This document shows, in pieces, positions 30,290 to 39,453 of a stretch of DNA of 64,000 nucleotides. The translations under genes were made by a program, and so were the position numbers. The stretch's first letter is position 1; each line of letters starts with the position of its first letter. This DNA is from Aromatoleum toluclasticum ATCC 700605. Lineage in GTDB: Bacteria; Pseudomonadota; Gammaproteobacteria; Burkholderiales; Rhodocyclaceae. The DNA lies in contig NZ_KB899492.1 in assembly GCF_000378245.1 (NCBI RefSeq), positions 124,001-188,000 on the forward strand. The letters are read 5' to 3'. The notes below the pieces were generated by a model, which saw nothing but the letters and a program-made list of their open reading frames with translations, searched no databases and was not told the DNA's origin.

Positions 30290-32086
30290 ATGACCCGCGA
30301 CATCGCCCTCCCTGCCGGCAGTCCCCGCCGCCTCTCCGTGCTGAAGGGCCTGTGGCCATTCCTGCACCCCTACCGGGTGCGCGTGGCACTCGCCTTCCTG
30401 CTGCTGTGTCTCGGCTCGGCGCTCATCCTGCTGATGCCGCTGGCTTTCCGCGACCTCATCGACTTCGGCTTCGGCGAACCGGCGCGCCCCGCCGGCGGCC
30501 TGCTCGCCGGGCTGAGCCTGGACGCGCACTTCGTCGCGCTGTTCGGCCTCGCGAGCGCCTGGGCGCTCGTGGTGTCGGTGCGCTACTACACCGTCTCGTG
30601 GATCGGCGAACGCTCGACAGCGGACCTGCGCAGCGCGGTGTATGCGCGCGTGCTCACCCAGTCGCCGCAGTTCTTCGAGACCCTGCAGACCGGCGAAGTG
30701 CTGTCCCGCCTCAGCGGCGACGCGACACTGATCCAGACCGTCGTCGGCAGCTCCGTCTCGATGGGCCTGCGCAGCCTGTTCCAGTTCGTCGGCGGCATGG
30801 TCATGCTGGCCGTCACCAGCTTCCACCTGTTCTCGCTGAACCTCGGCCTGATGGCCCTGCTGACCCTGCCTATCCTCGCGATCGGCCGCAAGGTGCGCCG
30901 GCTCTCGCGCGAATCGCAGGACCGCATCGCCGACGCCTCGGCGCTCGCCGGCGAGATCCTCAACGCGATGCCGACGGTGCAGGCCTGCACGCAGGAGGCG
31001 CACGAAGCGGCGCGCTTCGCGGGGGCCACCGAGACGAGCTTCGCGACCGCGATCCGGCGCACGCGCGTGCGCGCCGCGCTGACCGCCCTGATCATCACCG
31101 CGGTGATGGGCACCATCGTGTTCGTGCTGTGGATCGGCGTGCGCCAGGTGCACGCCGGCGCCATGACCCAGGGCCAGCTCGCGTCCTTCGTGCTGTATGC
31201 CGTGCTCGTCGCCGGCGGCGTCGGCACGCTGGCCGAAGTGTGGGGCGACGTGATGCGCGCGGCCGGCGCCGCCGAGCGTCTGCTCGAGCTGCTGCACGCC
31301 GACACCGCGATCCGCGAGGCGCCCCGCCCGCAGGCGCCGGCGCGTCCGGCCGAAGCCGCGCTCGCCTTCGAGCACCTGACGTTCTGCTACCCGGCCCGCC
31401 CGCACACACGCGCACTCGACGACATCTGCCTCGACGTTGCGCCGGGCGAAAGCGTCGCCCTCGTCGGCCCCTCGGGCGCCGGCAAGACCAGCCTCTTCAT
31501 GGCCCTGCTACGCTATTACGAAGCGACCGCCGGCCGCATCCTGCTGAACGGACAGGACATCCGCGAGCTCAGCCTGCACGACCTGCGCCGCGCCATCGCC
31601 ATCGTCCCGCAGGACCCGGTGATCTTCTCCGCGAGCGCGCTCGACAACATCCGCTACGGCCGCGCCTCCGCGACCGACGCCGAAGTCCGCGCCGCCGCCC
31701 GCGCCGCCCTCGTCGACGAATTCGTCGAACGCCTGCCCGAAGGCTACGGCACCTTCCTCGGCGAACGCGGCACCCGCCTGTCTGGTGGCCAGCGCCAGCG
31801 CATCGCGATCGCGCGCGCGATTCTCAAAGGCGCCCCGCTCCTGCTCCTGGACGAAGCCACCAGCGCCCTCGACGCGGAATCCGAGATCCTCGTACAGAAG
31901 GGCCTCGACACCGCGATGGAGGGCCGCACGACCCTCATCATCGCCCATCGCCTCGCCACCGTGCAGAAGGTCGACCGCATCGTCGTCATGGACCAGGGCC
32001 GCATCGTCGAGACCGGCACCCCGGCGGACCTGCGCCGCCAAGGCGGGCTTTACGCACGGCTGGCGACCTTGCAGTTCGGGGTCTGA
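30290..32086 (+). CDS. ABC exporter, MsbA/multidrug type (fused membrane and ATPase domains)
   Basis: This 598-residue half-transporter has six predicted helices in residues 1-320 and an ATPase domain in about 340-590. The ATPase has Walker A GPSGAGKTS (near 393-401), signature LSGGQRQRIAIARAI, Walker B LLLLDEATSALD and the H-loop IIAHRLA. It resembles MsbA-like lipid or multidrug exporters (COG1132) that work as homodimers. The substrate is not deducible. A GC-rich inverted repeat follows its stop codon (32095-32100 with 32115-32120). Confidence 0.92.
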   Translation: MTRDIALPAGSPRRLSVLKGLWPFLHPYRVRVALAFLLLCLGSALILLMPLAFRDLIDFGFGEPARPAGGLLAGLSLDAHFVALFGLASAWALVVSVRYYTVSWIGERSTADLRSAVYARVLTQSPQFFETLQTGEVLSRLSGDATLIQTVVGSSVSMGLRSLFQFVGGMVMLAVTSFHLFSLNLGLMALLTLPILAIGRKVRRLSRESQDRIADASALAGEILNAMPTVQACTQEAHEAARFAGATETSFATAIRRTRVRAALTALIITAVMGTIVFVLWIGVRQVHAGAMTQGQLASFVLYAVLVAGGVGTLAEVWGDVMRAAGAAERLLELLHADTAIREAPRPQAPARPAEAALAFEHLTFCYPARPHTRALDDICLDVAPGESVALVGPSGAGKTSLFMALLRYYEATAGRILLNGQDIRELSLHDLRRAIAIVPQDPVIFSASALDNIRYGRASATDAEVRAAARAALVDEFVERLPEGYGTFLGERGTRLSGGQRQRIAIARAILKGAPLLLLDEATSALDAESEILVQKGLDTAMEGRTTLIIAHRLATVQKVDRIVVMDQGRIVETGTPADLRRQGGLYARLATLQFGV

Positions 32087-32225
32087 GAGGCTGGGGGGGC
32101 AACGGAATGAGCCGGCCCCCTCCATTGCAGTCCCGCCATGATCGACTACATTGAAACATCACGCCGGGCTTGCGGAATCGCCCTGCCACCGTGATACCGT
32201 TCGACCGGTTGCGGAAGGGAGAATC

Positions 32226-33014
32226 ATGATGCGGACGCATGCGCGGGCGTGGCGGAATCTCTGCATGACGGGCGCAACGGTGCTCGCCGCGCTCGGGGCA
32301 GGGACCGCCTTGGCGGAGGGCAAGGCGACGGCCTATGAGGGCAAGCCGGTCAGAATCGGGCAGGGCACGGCACACACGGTGATACGCACCGGTGCCGACG
32401 GCGCGGTGGCGGCGATCGGCCTGTCATTCACGGAAGGCACGCTCGAGGCCCTGCCCGTCGCGGCACCCGGCACCAATCCGCGCTTCGCTTACGTTCTGCA
32501 GATGCCGACGAAAGGTCCCAAGACGGTCGTCGATCATGTCGTGATCGACTGGGAATCCGTGGGCCACCCGCCACCGCAGGTCTACGACGTGCCGCATTTC
32601 GATTTCCATTTCTACCTCGTGAGCCGCGACGAGGTGTCGAAGGTCCGTTTCAACGGCCCGAACGACTCGGGCGATCCGGCTCAGCAGCCGCCGGCCGAAC
32701 TGATGCCCGCAGGCTACGTGCTGCCGCCGGGCACCGCCGTGCCGCGGATGGGTGCGCACGCGATCAATCCCGCTGCGCCCGAATTCCAGAAGCAACCGTT
32801 CACGACGACCTTCATCTACGGCTACTACAAGAAGCGCCTGACCTTCGTGGAACCGATGGCAACGCTCGAATTCCTCAAGTCGAAACTCTCGTTTTCGGCA
32901 GCGGTGCCGCGGCCCGCGAGATACGCCAAAGCTGGCGCCTATCCGTCCAGCTACAGCATCGGCTATGACGGGGAGAGAAAGGTCTATGAGGTGACGCTCG
33001 GAGACCTGCGGTAA
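32226..33014 (+). CDS. Secreted DUF5602-like protein of unknown function
   Basis: This 262-residue protein has a signal peptide (about 1-31, hydrophobic core MTGATVLAALGAGTALA) and a mature domain I tentatively place in the DUF5602 (TTHB210-like) group. Notable segments are the histidine-rich VPHFDFHFYLVSRDEV, RMGAHAINP and FIYGYYKKRLTFVEPM, which could form a metal site. The ATG at 32226 follows a GGAAGGGAG Shine-Dalgarno. It stands alone between the ABC exporter and the convergent sirtuin gene. The function is unknown. Confidence 0.65.
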   Translation: MMRTHARAWRNLCMTGATVLAALGAGTALAEGKATAYEGKPVRIGQGTAHTVIRTGADGAVAAIGLSFTEGTLEALPVAAPGTNPRFAYVLQMPTKGPKTVVDHVVIDWESVGHPPPQVYDVPHFDFHFYLVSRDEVSKVRFNGPNDSGDPAQQPPAELMPAGYVLPPGTAVPRMGAHAINPAAPEFQKQPFTTTFIYGYYKKRLTFVEPMATLEFLKSKLSFSAAVPRPARYAKAGAYPSSYSIGYDGERKVYEVTLGDLR

Positions 33015-33060
33015 GTCACAGAAAGCCGTGGCGCCGGATCCCGCCGCACCAGCGTCCGGC

Positions 33061-33843
33061 TCAGTCCTCCAGCGGACGTTCGGGGTGCAGCCGGCGCCAC
33101 AGCTCCGGCATCGCTTCGGCGGCACGCATCTTCAGGCGATGCGTCACGACGTTGCTGACTTCCGTCTCGCCGGGGTTGATCTCGACGCTGGGAACGCCTT
33201 CCCGGGCGGCCCACCAGACGGGGCCGGAGATGTAGGGAAAGACGCTGGTGGTACCGATCGACACGACGAGGTCGAGGCCGTGCGAAATCAGCGTTTCCAG
33301 GCGGTGCAGGCCGGCTTCGGGGAGCATCTCGCCGAACAGCACGACGTCGGGACGCAGGACGCCACCGCATTTGGGGCAGGCGGGGGGAAGCTGGAGGCCG
33401 GCATAGTCCTTGACGCTGCGGCGGTGCGTGCATTCGGTGCAGCGCAGGTGGTGCACGGTGCCGTGGATCTCGATCAGGTGGCGGGAGCCGGCGTCGCTGT
33501 GCAGGCCGTCGACATTCTGCGTGAGCACCCACACGCCGGGCTTCTCATGCTCCAGCGCGGCGATGATGCGGTGCGCGATGTTGGGCTGGGCGCCGCGGCA
33601 GTTGGCTTCGATCTGGGCGATGTACTTCCACGCGATGTCGGGGCGGCGGCTCATCATCCGGCCGGAGAGCGCATCCTCGATCATCAGTCCCTCGTCGGTG
33701 AGCCGCTCGTGGTACAGGCCACCGATGCCGCGGTAGGTCGGCAGGCCGGAGTCGGCGGACATGCCGGCGCCGGTGATGAAGAGGATGCGGGAGGCGTCGG
33801 CGATCAGGCGCGCGACGCGGTCCAGGGTGTCCGCTTCGCTCAC
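33061..33843 (-). CDS. Sir2-family NAD-dependent protein deacylase (sirtuin)
   Basis: Sirtuins remove acyl groups from lysines using NAD+. The 260-residue protein shows the NAD loop FITGAGMSADSGLPTYRG (near 22-39), TQNVDGLH, the catalytic histidine in EIHGTVHHLRC and zinc ligands CTEC and CPKC. GTTSVFPY and EINPGETEVS complete the NAD site. The GTG start overlaps the stop codon of the upstream molybdopterin oxidoreductase (GTGA), a sign of translational coupling. Deacetylase versus other deacylase activity cannot be told from sequence. Confidence 0.92.
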   Translation of the reverse strand: MSEADTLDRVARLIADASRILFITGAGMSADSGLPTYRGIGGLYHERLTDEGLMIEDALSGRMMSRRPDIAWKYIAQIEANCRGAQPNIAHRIIAALEHEKPGVWVLTQNVDGLHSDAGSRHLIEIHGTVHHLRCTECTHRRSVKDYAGLQLPPACPKCGGVLRPDVVLFGEMLPEAGLHRLETLISHGLDLVVSIGTTSVFPYISGPVWWAAREGVPSVEINPGETEVSNVVTHRLKMRAAEAMPELWRRLHPERPLED

Positions 33844-35915
33844 GCTTTCTCCACCTCTACGAGGCAGTCGTAGAAAGTCGGCCCGCCGCCCAGGTCAGTC
33901 AGCGCGGGCGAGGTGACGGCGTTGGCGTTCTCGCCGTCGCCCGAGAGTTTGCGCCACCACACCGAGGGGCACACGACGAGGCCCGGCCGCACGCGGTCCG
34001 TGACGACGGCCTGCGCGTGGAAGGCGCCGCGGTCGTTGCCTATGCGCAGGCGCTCGCCTCCGGCGATGCCGCGCGGCGCGGCGTCGTCGGGGTGGATCTC
34101 GAGCTTCGGCCCGCCTTCCTGTTCGAGGAAGCGCGGCAGGTTCGCGAAGCTGGTGTTGAGGAAGTTCCGCGCGGGTGGCGAGATCATCGCAAGCGGATAG
34201 CGCGCCGCGAGCGCCGGATTGCTGACGGGCGACTCGTGCGGCGGCACCCAGCCCGGCAAGGGGTCGAAGCCGCGCTGCGCGAGCGAATCCGACCAGAACT
34301 CGCACTTGCCCGAAGGCGTCGGGAAGTTACCGCTGGCAAAGGGCGCGAAGGGGCGTGGCAGGTTCAGTCGCGCCCAGCCGCGCGTGCGCAGCGTCTCGGG
34401 GTCCAGGCCCAGCGCGCGGTTGTCCCGGCGCTTGAAGGCCTGCGCCGCGATCTCATCGTCGGACTCGCACAGCGCCGCATCGCTGAAGCCCATGCGCGCA
34501 GCGAGCAGCCGGAACACTTCGCTGTTGGGCTTCGCCTCGCCCAGCGGCGCGATCGCGGGCTCGTTCGTCAGCGCGTAGAGGTGGCCGTAGGCCTTGTGCA
34601 CATCGCGGTGCTCGAGCTGGCTGGTCGCGGGCAGCAGGATGTCGGCGTAGTCGGCGGTGTCGGTCTGGAAGAGCTCATGCACGACGCAGAAGAGGTCTTC
34701 GCGCAGGAAGCCTTCGCGCACGCGCGTGCCGTTGGGGGCCACCGCGACCGGGTTGGAGTTGTAGACGTAGAGCGCGCGGATCGGGGGCTCGTCCGCGGCG
34801 AGCAGCGCCTCGCCTATCGTCGCCATGTTGATCGTGCGCGGCGCGCGCGCGTGATGCGCGGGGTAGAGATCCGGCCGCTCCAGCGCCTGCTGGTCGACCG
34901 GAAAGTTGCCGGATGTCGACAGCAGCGCACCGCCCGCGGGATGGCGCCACGCGCCGGTGAGCGCGGGCAGGCAGGCGATGTTGCGCATCACCGTCGCACC
35001 GCCGGCGCAGCGGTTGAGGCCGTAGTTGAGGCGGATCGCCGCCGGCTTAGTGCTGCCGTATTCGCGCGCGAGGCTGCGGATGGTGTCGGCCGGCAGGCCG
35101 GTGAGCGGCGCCGCCCATTCCGGCGTGAAGGCCTGCACGCGTTCGGCGAGCGCGTCGAAACCGACCGTGTACGCGTCGATGTAGTCGCGATCGATGAGGC
35201 CGTCGGCGATCAGCACCTGCATCATCGCCAACGCCAGCGCACCGTCGGTGCCGGGCCAGGGCGCGAGGTGGACGTCACACTTCGCGGCCGTCTGCGAGCG
35301 CCACGGGTCGATGCACACGAGTTTCGCGCCGCGCCGCTTCGCCTCCAGGATGTAGCGCCAGCCGTGCAGGTTGGACACGACCGGGTTGCCGCCCCAGATC
35401 AGGATCAGCCTGGCGTCGACGATGGCTTCCGGGTCCATGCCGACCGAGGCGCCCATCGTCGCCTTCCAGCCTGCCGCACCCGCCGACGCGCAGATCGTGC
35501 GGTCGAGCAGCGAGGCGCCGAGGCGGTGGAAGAAGCGGCGGTCCATGCTCTCGCCCTGCACCAGGCCCATCGTGCCGGCATAGCTGTAGGGCAGGATCGC
35601 GCGCGGATCGTCGGCGGCGATCGCGGCGAATTTTTCCGCGATGGTGTCGAGTGCCTCGTCCCACGAGATGCGCTCGAAGCGCCCTTCCCCCTTGCGCCCG
35701 ACGCGCTTCATGGGGTGCAGCAGGCGCTGGTCGGAATAGACGCGTTCGAGGTAGTGCGCGACCTTGGTGCACAGCGCGCCATTCGTGAAGGGCAGGTCGT
35801 CGGCGCCGCGGATCTTCGTTGCGCGGCCATCCTCGACGGTGACTTCCATCGCGCAGGTGTCGGGACAGTCGTGCGGGCAGGCGGCGCGGACGACCTTGCT
35901 GGCAGCATTGCTCAT
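33840..35915 (-). CDS. Molybdopterin-dependent oxidoreductase
   Basis: This 691-residue protein belongs to the DMSO-reductase superfamily. The N-terminal cysteines of a [4Fe-4S] cluster are visible (CPHDCPDTC near residue 12, then GALC). The molybdopterin-binding core follows, with YSYAGTMGLVQGESMDRRFF and IWGGNPVVSNLHGW, and a C-terminal dinucleotide-binding domain (LEIHPDDAAPRGI, PGLVVCPSVWW). No Tat signal is seen, so it is probably cytoplasmic. The substrate is unknown. The ATG at 35915 is used because it directly precedes the cluster motif. The sirtuin gene is coupled downstream. Confidence 0.88.
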   Translation of the reverse strand: MSNAASKVVRAACPHDCPDTCAMEVTVEDGRATKIRGADDLPFTNGALCTKVAHYLERVYSDQRLLHPMKRVGRKGEGRFERISWDEALDTIAEKFAAIAADDPRAILPYSYAGTMGLVQGESMDRRFFHRLGASLLDRTICASAGAAGWKATMGASVGMDPEAIVDARLILIWGGNPVVSNLHGWRYILEAKRRGAKLVCIDPWRSQTAAKCDVHLAPWPGTDGALALAMMQVLIADGLIDRDYIDAYTVGFDALAERVQAFTPEWAAPLTGLPADTIRSLAREYGSTKPAAIRLNYGLNRCAGGATVMRNIACLPALTGAWRHPAGGALLSTSGNFPVDQQALERPDLYPAHHARAPRTINMATIGEALLAADEPPIRALYVYNSNPVAVAPNGTRVREGFLREDLFCVVHELFQTDTADYADILLPATSQLEHRDVHKAYGHLYALTNEPAIAPLGEAKPNSEVFRLLAARMGFSDAALCESDDEIAAQAFKRRDNRALGLDPETLRTRGWARLNLPRPFAPFASGNFPTPSGKCEFWSDSLAQRGFDPLPGWVPPHESPVSNPALAARYPLAMISPPARNFLNTSFANLPRFLEQEGGPKLEIHPDDAAPRGIAGGERLRIGNDRGAFHAQAVVTDRVRPGLVVCPSVWWRKLSGDGENANAVTSPALTDLGGGPTFYDCLVEVEKA

Positions 35916-36027
35916 GACCACTCCTGAATCACCACGGACCGCGCGGCGCGCGCCAACCCGCAACCATCGGGCCGGACTCCCGACCTTCCGCCGACGGCCG
36001 GCTGATGAGGGCCGGCCCGCCGCATGT

Positions 36028-36657
36028 TCAGCGCTGCTTCGCGGCCGCGGCGCTCAGTTCGATGTATCGGGCGCGGTCGGCCTCGAAACGCGCACGGGTC
36101 GCTTCGAGTTCTCGCGTCCTCTCCTCCATCAGCCTGCCCTGCGTCGCCAGCTCGCTGTCGATCGAACGCAGGTTGGCTGCGAGATCGCGCGGCAGGTCGC
36201 GCCCCTTGTGGAACTCGGCTTCCTTCTCGAAGCGCTGGCGCTTCGAGCGCAACTCCTTGTCGCGCTTGCGCGCCTCTTCGATGCTGCGCTCGATGTCGCC
36301 GATGTCGCGCTCGCGGCGGCGGTCGAGGTCGTCGACACTCGCGTAGGTCTCCAGCAGGGCCTGGTCGACGCGGCGCTGCTTGACCTGACGGGTCTCCTCG
36401 TCCTTCTTCTGCTGCTCCACGGCCTTGCGGCGGGCAATTTCGTCCGCACTCAGCGGCGCGGACACCTCGCGCTTGATCGTGCCCTGCGCCCCCATCTCGC
36501 GGTACGCACGGCCATAGCAGGCCTGCGGCAGCACGTCGCCGCACTGGCGCCGGCCATCGCCATCCTCGCAGCAATACACCTTTGCGCCGGCCGTGTTCGC
36601 CAGCGTCAGGCCGAGCAGGAGCGCGGCGAGGAGTTCAGGACTGCGTCGCGATGCCAT
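36028..36657 (-). CDS. DUF4124-like secreted coiled-coil protein
   Basis: This 209-residue protein starts with a signal peptide (about 1-24). A short Cys-rich segment [19 protein letters not shown], like the DUF4124 domain of betaproteobacterial envelope proteins, comes next. The rest (about 70-205) is a highly charged helical stretch rich in Lys/Arg/Glu that should form a coiled coil. The function is unknown. Its start lies within pyrE: the genes overlap by 23 bp and are probably co-transcribed from the pyrE side. Confidence 0.68.
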   Translation of the reverse strand: MASRRSPELLAALLLGLTLANTAGAKVYCCEDGDGRRQCGDVLPQACYGRAYREMGAQGTIKREVSAPLSADEIARRKAVEQQKKDEETRQVKQRRVDQALLETYASVDDLDRRRERDIGDIERSIEEARKRDKELRSKRQRFEKEAEFHKGRDLPRDLAANLRSIDSELATQGRLMEERTRELEATRARFEADRARYIELSAAAAKQR

Positions 36658-37291
36658 AGGTGTTCCGGTAGGCCTGCACGGCCACGAGGTTGGCGGCCAG
36701 CTCGGGACTGTCGCCCAGGTAGCCGATCAGGTCTTCGAGCGTCGCGACGGCAACGACGGGGATGCCGAAGGACTCGCGCACTTCCTGCACCGCCGACTTC
36801 TCGCCCTTGCCGCGCTCCATGCGGTCGAGCGCGATGACGACACCGGCCGGCTCGGCGCCCGCGCCGCGGATGATGTCGACCGACTCGCGCACCGAGGTGC
36901 CGGCGGAAATCACGTCGTCGAGGATCAGCACGCGGCCCTTGAGCGGCGCACCGACGAGGGTGCCGCCTTCGCCGTGGTCCTTGGCCTCCTTGCGGTTGAA
37001 CGCGAAGGGCAGGCTCACCCCCTGCTCGGCCAGGCGGATCGCGACGCCCGCGACCAGCGGAATGCCCTTGTAGGCCGGTCCGAAGAGCATGTCGCACGGC
37101 ACGCCCGCGGCGACGATGGCGCGCGCGTAGAAGCCGCACAGCTCGCGGAACGAACTACCGTCGTCGAACAGCCCGGCGTTGAAGAAATACGGCGAATTGC
37201 GCCCCGCCTTGGTCACGAACGACCCGAATCGCAGCACGCCCTTGTCGCAGGCCAGCGCGATGAAATCCCGGCTAAAATCCACGCTTTGCAT
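36635..37291 (-). CDS. pyrE: Orotate phosphoribosyltransferase
   Basis: PyrE joins orotate to PRPP to make OMP in pyrimidine synthesis. The 218-residue protein begins with [19 protein letters not shown] and contains [13 protein letters not shown], the loop [10 protein letters not shown], and the PRPP motif [17 protein letters not shown]. The start codon is only 23 bp from that of the divergent xthA, so the two promoters must reach into each other's coding region. Confidence 0.96.
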   Translation of the reverse strand: MQSVDFSRDFIALACDKGVLRFGSFVTKAGRNSPYFFNAGLFDDGSSFRELCGFYARAIVAAGVPCDMLFGPAYKGIPLVAGVAIRLAEQGVSLPFAFNRKEAKDHGEGGTLVGAPLKGRVLILDDVISAGTSVRESVDIIRGAGAEPAGVVIALDRMERGKGEKSAVQEVRESFGIPVVAVATLEDLIGYLGDSPELAANLVAVQAYRNTYGIATQS

Positions 37292-37314
37292 CCAGTTCTG
37301 GGTTATCCGGCCGA

Positions 37315-38097
37315 ATGTTACGCATCATCACTCTAAACCTCAACGGCATCCGCTCGGCCACCACCAAGGGCTTCCTCGACTGGCTCGGCGCGCAGGATGC
37401 GGACGTCGTCTGCCTGCAGGAACTGAAGGCGCACGCCGTCGACCTCAGCGACGCGATGCGCGCACCGGCCGGCTACACCGGCTACTTCCACCACGCCGAA
37501 AAAAAGGGTTACAGCGGCGTCGGCCTGTACGCGCGGCGCACGCCGGACCGCGTCGTCGAAGGGCTGGGGATCGCCGACATCGACGCCGAGGGCCGCTTCC
37601 TGCAGCTCGATTTCGGGCAGCTCTCGGTCGTGTCGCTGTACCTGCCCTCGGGATCGAGCTCCGAGGAGCGCCAGCAGATCAAGTTCAGCTTCATGGAACG
37701 CTTCCTGCCGCACATGGCGCAACTCCACGCGAGCGGGCGCGAAGTCGTGATCTGCGGCGACTGGAACATCGCGCACAAGGCAATCGATCTCAGGAACTGG
37801 AAGTCGAACCAGAAGAACTCCGGCTTCCTGCCCGAGGAGCGCGCGTGGATGACGCGCGTGCTCGATGAACAGGGCTGGGTCGACGTCTACCGCCGCCTGC
37901 ATCCGGACGCCACCGACGCCTGCTACACGTGGTGGTCGAACCGCGGCCAGGCCTGGGCGAAGAATGTGGGCTGGCGCCTCGACTACCAGCTCGCGACGCC
38001 GGGCATCGGCGCGACGGCGCGCGAGGCGCGGGTGTTCAAGGAGCAGCGCTTTTCGGACCACGCGCCGCTCACGGTCGATTACGACTGGGCGGGCTGA
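37315..38097 (+). CDS. xthA: Exodeoxyribonuclease III
   Basis: This AP endonuclease / 3'-5' exonuclease acts in base-excision repair. The 260-residue protein has the metal-dependent endonuclease motifs [43 protein letters not shown], the catalytic region [15 protein letters not shown] and the terminal [10 protein letters not shown]. It is divergent from pyrE. A TAAAAT hexamer at 37273-37278, inside pyrE, could serve as its -10 element. Confidence 0.95.
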   Translation: MLRIITLNLNGIRSATTKGFLDWLGAQDADVVCLQELKAHAVDLSDAMRAPAGYTGYFHHAEKKGYSGVGLYARRTPDRVVEGLGIADIDAEGRFLQLDFGQLSVVSLYLPSGSSSEERQQIKFSFMERFLPHMAQLHASGREVVICGDWNIAHKAIDLRNWKSNQKNSGFLPEERAWMTRVLDEQGWVDVYRRLHPDATDACYTWWSNRGQAWAKNVGWRLDYQLATPGIGATAREARVFKEQRFSDHAPLTVDYDWAG

Positions 38098-38235
38098 AGA
38101 ACGCCCGCGCGGACGCGCCGCAGGACACCAAGGCGAAGCTGCGCGCCCCCGTCACGAAGCCGCTGTAAAGGGACTCCAGCGCCCGGGACGCACCGCGTCC
38201 GGCGGAAAACGTCACGCAGGATAGGCTTTCAGCAT

Positions 38236-38264
38236 TTGCCATCGCGCCGGAATGGGGCTAGCCT
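38236..38264 (+). promoter_or_regulatory. Candidate promoter for the DUF883/YqjE/YqjK genes
   Basis: TTGCCA (38236-38241) and TAGCCT (38259-38264) are 17 bp apart and about 60 bp upstream of the DUF883 start. The CTAGCCT -10 also resembles a sigma-38-type element, which would fit the stress association of these proteins in enterobacteria. This is a weak match by eye. Confidence 0.33.
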
Positions 38265-38323
38265 GAATGTGCCTCGTGCGCTCGCGCGCGCCACAGTTCC
38301 CAGCACAGACAGGGGTACGAAAA

Positions 38324-38635
38324 ATGTCCAACAACGCCGATGTTTCCCGCGAAAAACTCGTTTCCGACTTCAAGGTCGTACTGAGTGATGCCGAGGAGTT
38401 GCTCAAGCTGACCGCCGGACAGGCCGGCGACCGGCTGAGCGAAGTCCGCGGCCGCCTCGGCGACCGCGTGGTCGCCGCGAAGGACCGCATTTCCGACATG
38501 GAGGCTGCGGCGGTCGAACAGGCCAGGAAGGTCGCCAACGCCACCGACGACTACGTGCACAAGAACCCGTGGCAGTCGGTCGGAATCGCCGCCGGCGTCG
38601 CCTTCCTGCTCGGACTGCTGTCGGGCCGTCGCTGA
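38324..38635 (+). CDS. DUF883 (ElaB/YqjD) family membrane-anchored protein
   Basis: This 103-residue protein has an amphipathic helical N-terminal part (LVSDFKVVLSDAEELLKLTA) and one C-terminal transmembrane helix ending in LLSGRR. This is the layout of ElaB/YgaM/YqjD, which tether inactive ribosomes to the inner membrane in stationary-phase E. coli. The motif VHKNPWQSVGIAAGVAFLLG is diagnostic. It is the first of three small co-directional membrane genes (next start 5 bp later). Confidence 0.88.
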   Translation: MSNNADVSREKLVSDFKVVLSDAEELLKLTAGQAGDRLSEVRGRLGDRVVAAKDRISDMEAAAVEQARKVANATDDYVHKNPWQSVGIAAGVAFLLGLLSGRR

Positions 38636-38639
38636 CTCC

Positions 38640-39023
38640 GTGGCCGAGGAGCATAAGCGGGCCCTTGCCGGCAGCCTGCGTGGCTTCCTGGAGGCCGGCC
38701 TTGCGACTGCCCAAACGCGGCTGGAGTTGCTCGCCGTCGAGGCGCAGGAAGAAAAGCTGCGCCTCACGGGGCTGCTCTTCAACACCCTCTTGAGTGCGGT
38801 GTTTCTCGGTTTCGGCGTCGTGTTCCTGGCGGTGTTCCTGACGGTCCTGTTCTGGGACGACCACCGCCTGCTCGCGCTGGGGCTGGGCACCGTCGCCTTG
38901 TTCGCGGGCGGGGTGCTGACGGCGCGCAACGCGGCGCGTGAAGTGAAGCGCGGCAGCCGCCTGTTCGCGGCGAGCCTGGGCGAACTCGCGCGCGACCGCG
39001 AGGCGCTGCGGCCACGCGAATGA
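38640..39023 (+). CDS. YqjE-family (phage-holin-like) membrane protein
   Basis: This 127-residue protein has a helical N-terminal segment (LRGFLEAGLATAQTRLELLAVE) and two transmembrane helices (about 45-68 and 75-95), matching the YqjE / phage-holin-family group. The start is a GTG. Its 3' end overlaps the next gene by 4 bp (ATGA), so translation is coupled. The function is unknown. The DUF883-YqjE-YqjK order parallels yqjD-yqjE-yqjK of E. coli. Confidence 0.82.
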   Translation: MAEEHKRALAGSLRGFLEAGLATAQTRLELLAVEAQEEKLRLTGLLFNTLLSAVFLGFGVVFLAVFLTVLFWDDHRLLALGLGTVALFAGGVLTARNAAREVKRGSRLFAASLGELARDREALRPRE

Positions 39024-39337
39024 ACCCGCAACAGGTCGAACTGGCACTGCGGAAGCAGCGCCTGCAGTTCGACGCCGAGCGGCAACGCGAAACGCTCGTC
39101 GCAGGTTTCGAACGCATCGAATCCGTGCTCGATATCGTCGACCGCGCCCGCGACCAGGCGCGCGGACTGCGCGACCATGTGCCGCTGCTGTCCGCACTGG
39201 CGTTCGCCATCGTGCTCCTCCGGCCGCGCCTGGCACTGCGCGTGGCACGCCGCGCCTGGTTCGGATGGGTGCTCTACCGCCGGCTCGGGCGCGGCCTCGA
39301 TCCCCTGATCGGCTTCCTGCGGCGCTTCGCGGCCTGA
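39020..39337 (+). CDS. YqjK-like protein
   Basis: This 105-residue basic protein begins with MNPQQVELALRKQRLQFD and contains one hydrophobic helix (LLSALAFAIVLLRPRLAL). It ends with an aromatic/arginine-rich tail (YRRLGRGLDPLIGFLRRF). The position after YqjE and the sequence style fit the YqjK-like family. It overlaps the preceding gene by 4 bp. The function is unknown. Confidence 0.7.
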   Translation: MNPQQVELALRKQRLQFDAERQRETLVAGFERIESVLDIVDRARDQARGLRDHVPLLSALAFAIVLLRPRLALRVARRAWFGWVLYRRLGRGLDPLIGFLRRFAA

Positions 39338-39414
39338 GGGCCGGCGTGTCCGCTGCGCGTGCGGGCCGGACCTCGCATGCCTGCATCGTGGGAGCGCCTG
39401 TCCCGGCGGTCCGG

Positions 39415-39420
39415 TAGAAT
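39415..39420 (+). promoter_or_regulatory. -10-like TAGAAT ahead of the phosphoribosyltransferase gene
   Basis: TAGAAT followed by TGC lies 33 bp before the ATG at 39454; a CAGGAGA Shine-Dalgarno sits between. No clear -35 is present. Confidence 0.3.
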
Positions 39421-39453
39421 TGCAGGATTCAATCACACCGCAGGAGATCCGCG

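Noticed and set aside
26226-30389. A 1387-codon open frame antisense to the flavin/Fe-S oxidoreductase
   Set aside because: It mirrors the real gene in a GC-rich sequence; it has no recognisable domain, is His/Val/Ala-rich in the way antisense frames are, and the plus strand shows clear motifs.
32095-32120. GGGGGC/GCCCCC repeat after the ABC exporter as an intrinsic terminator
   Set aside because: The stem is short with a 14-nt loop and no T-run; not strong enough to call.
37929-38168. Possible small gene after xthA ending KLRAPVTKPL
   Set aside because: Mostly an out-of-frame shadow of xthA; no Shine-Dalgarno and no independent start.
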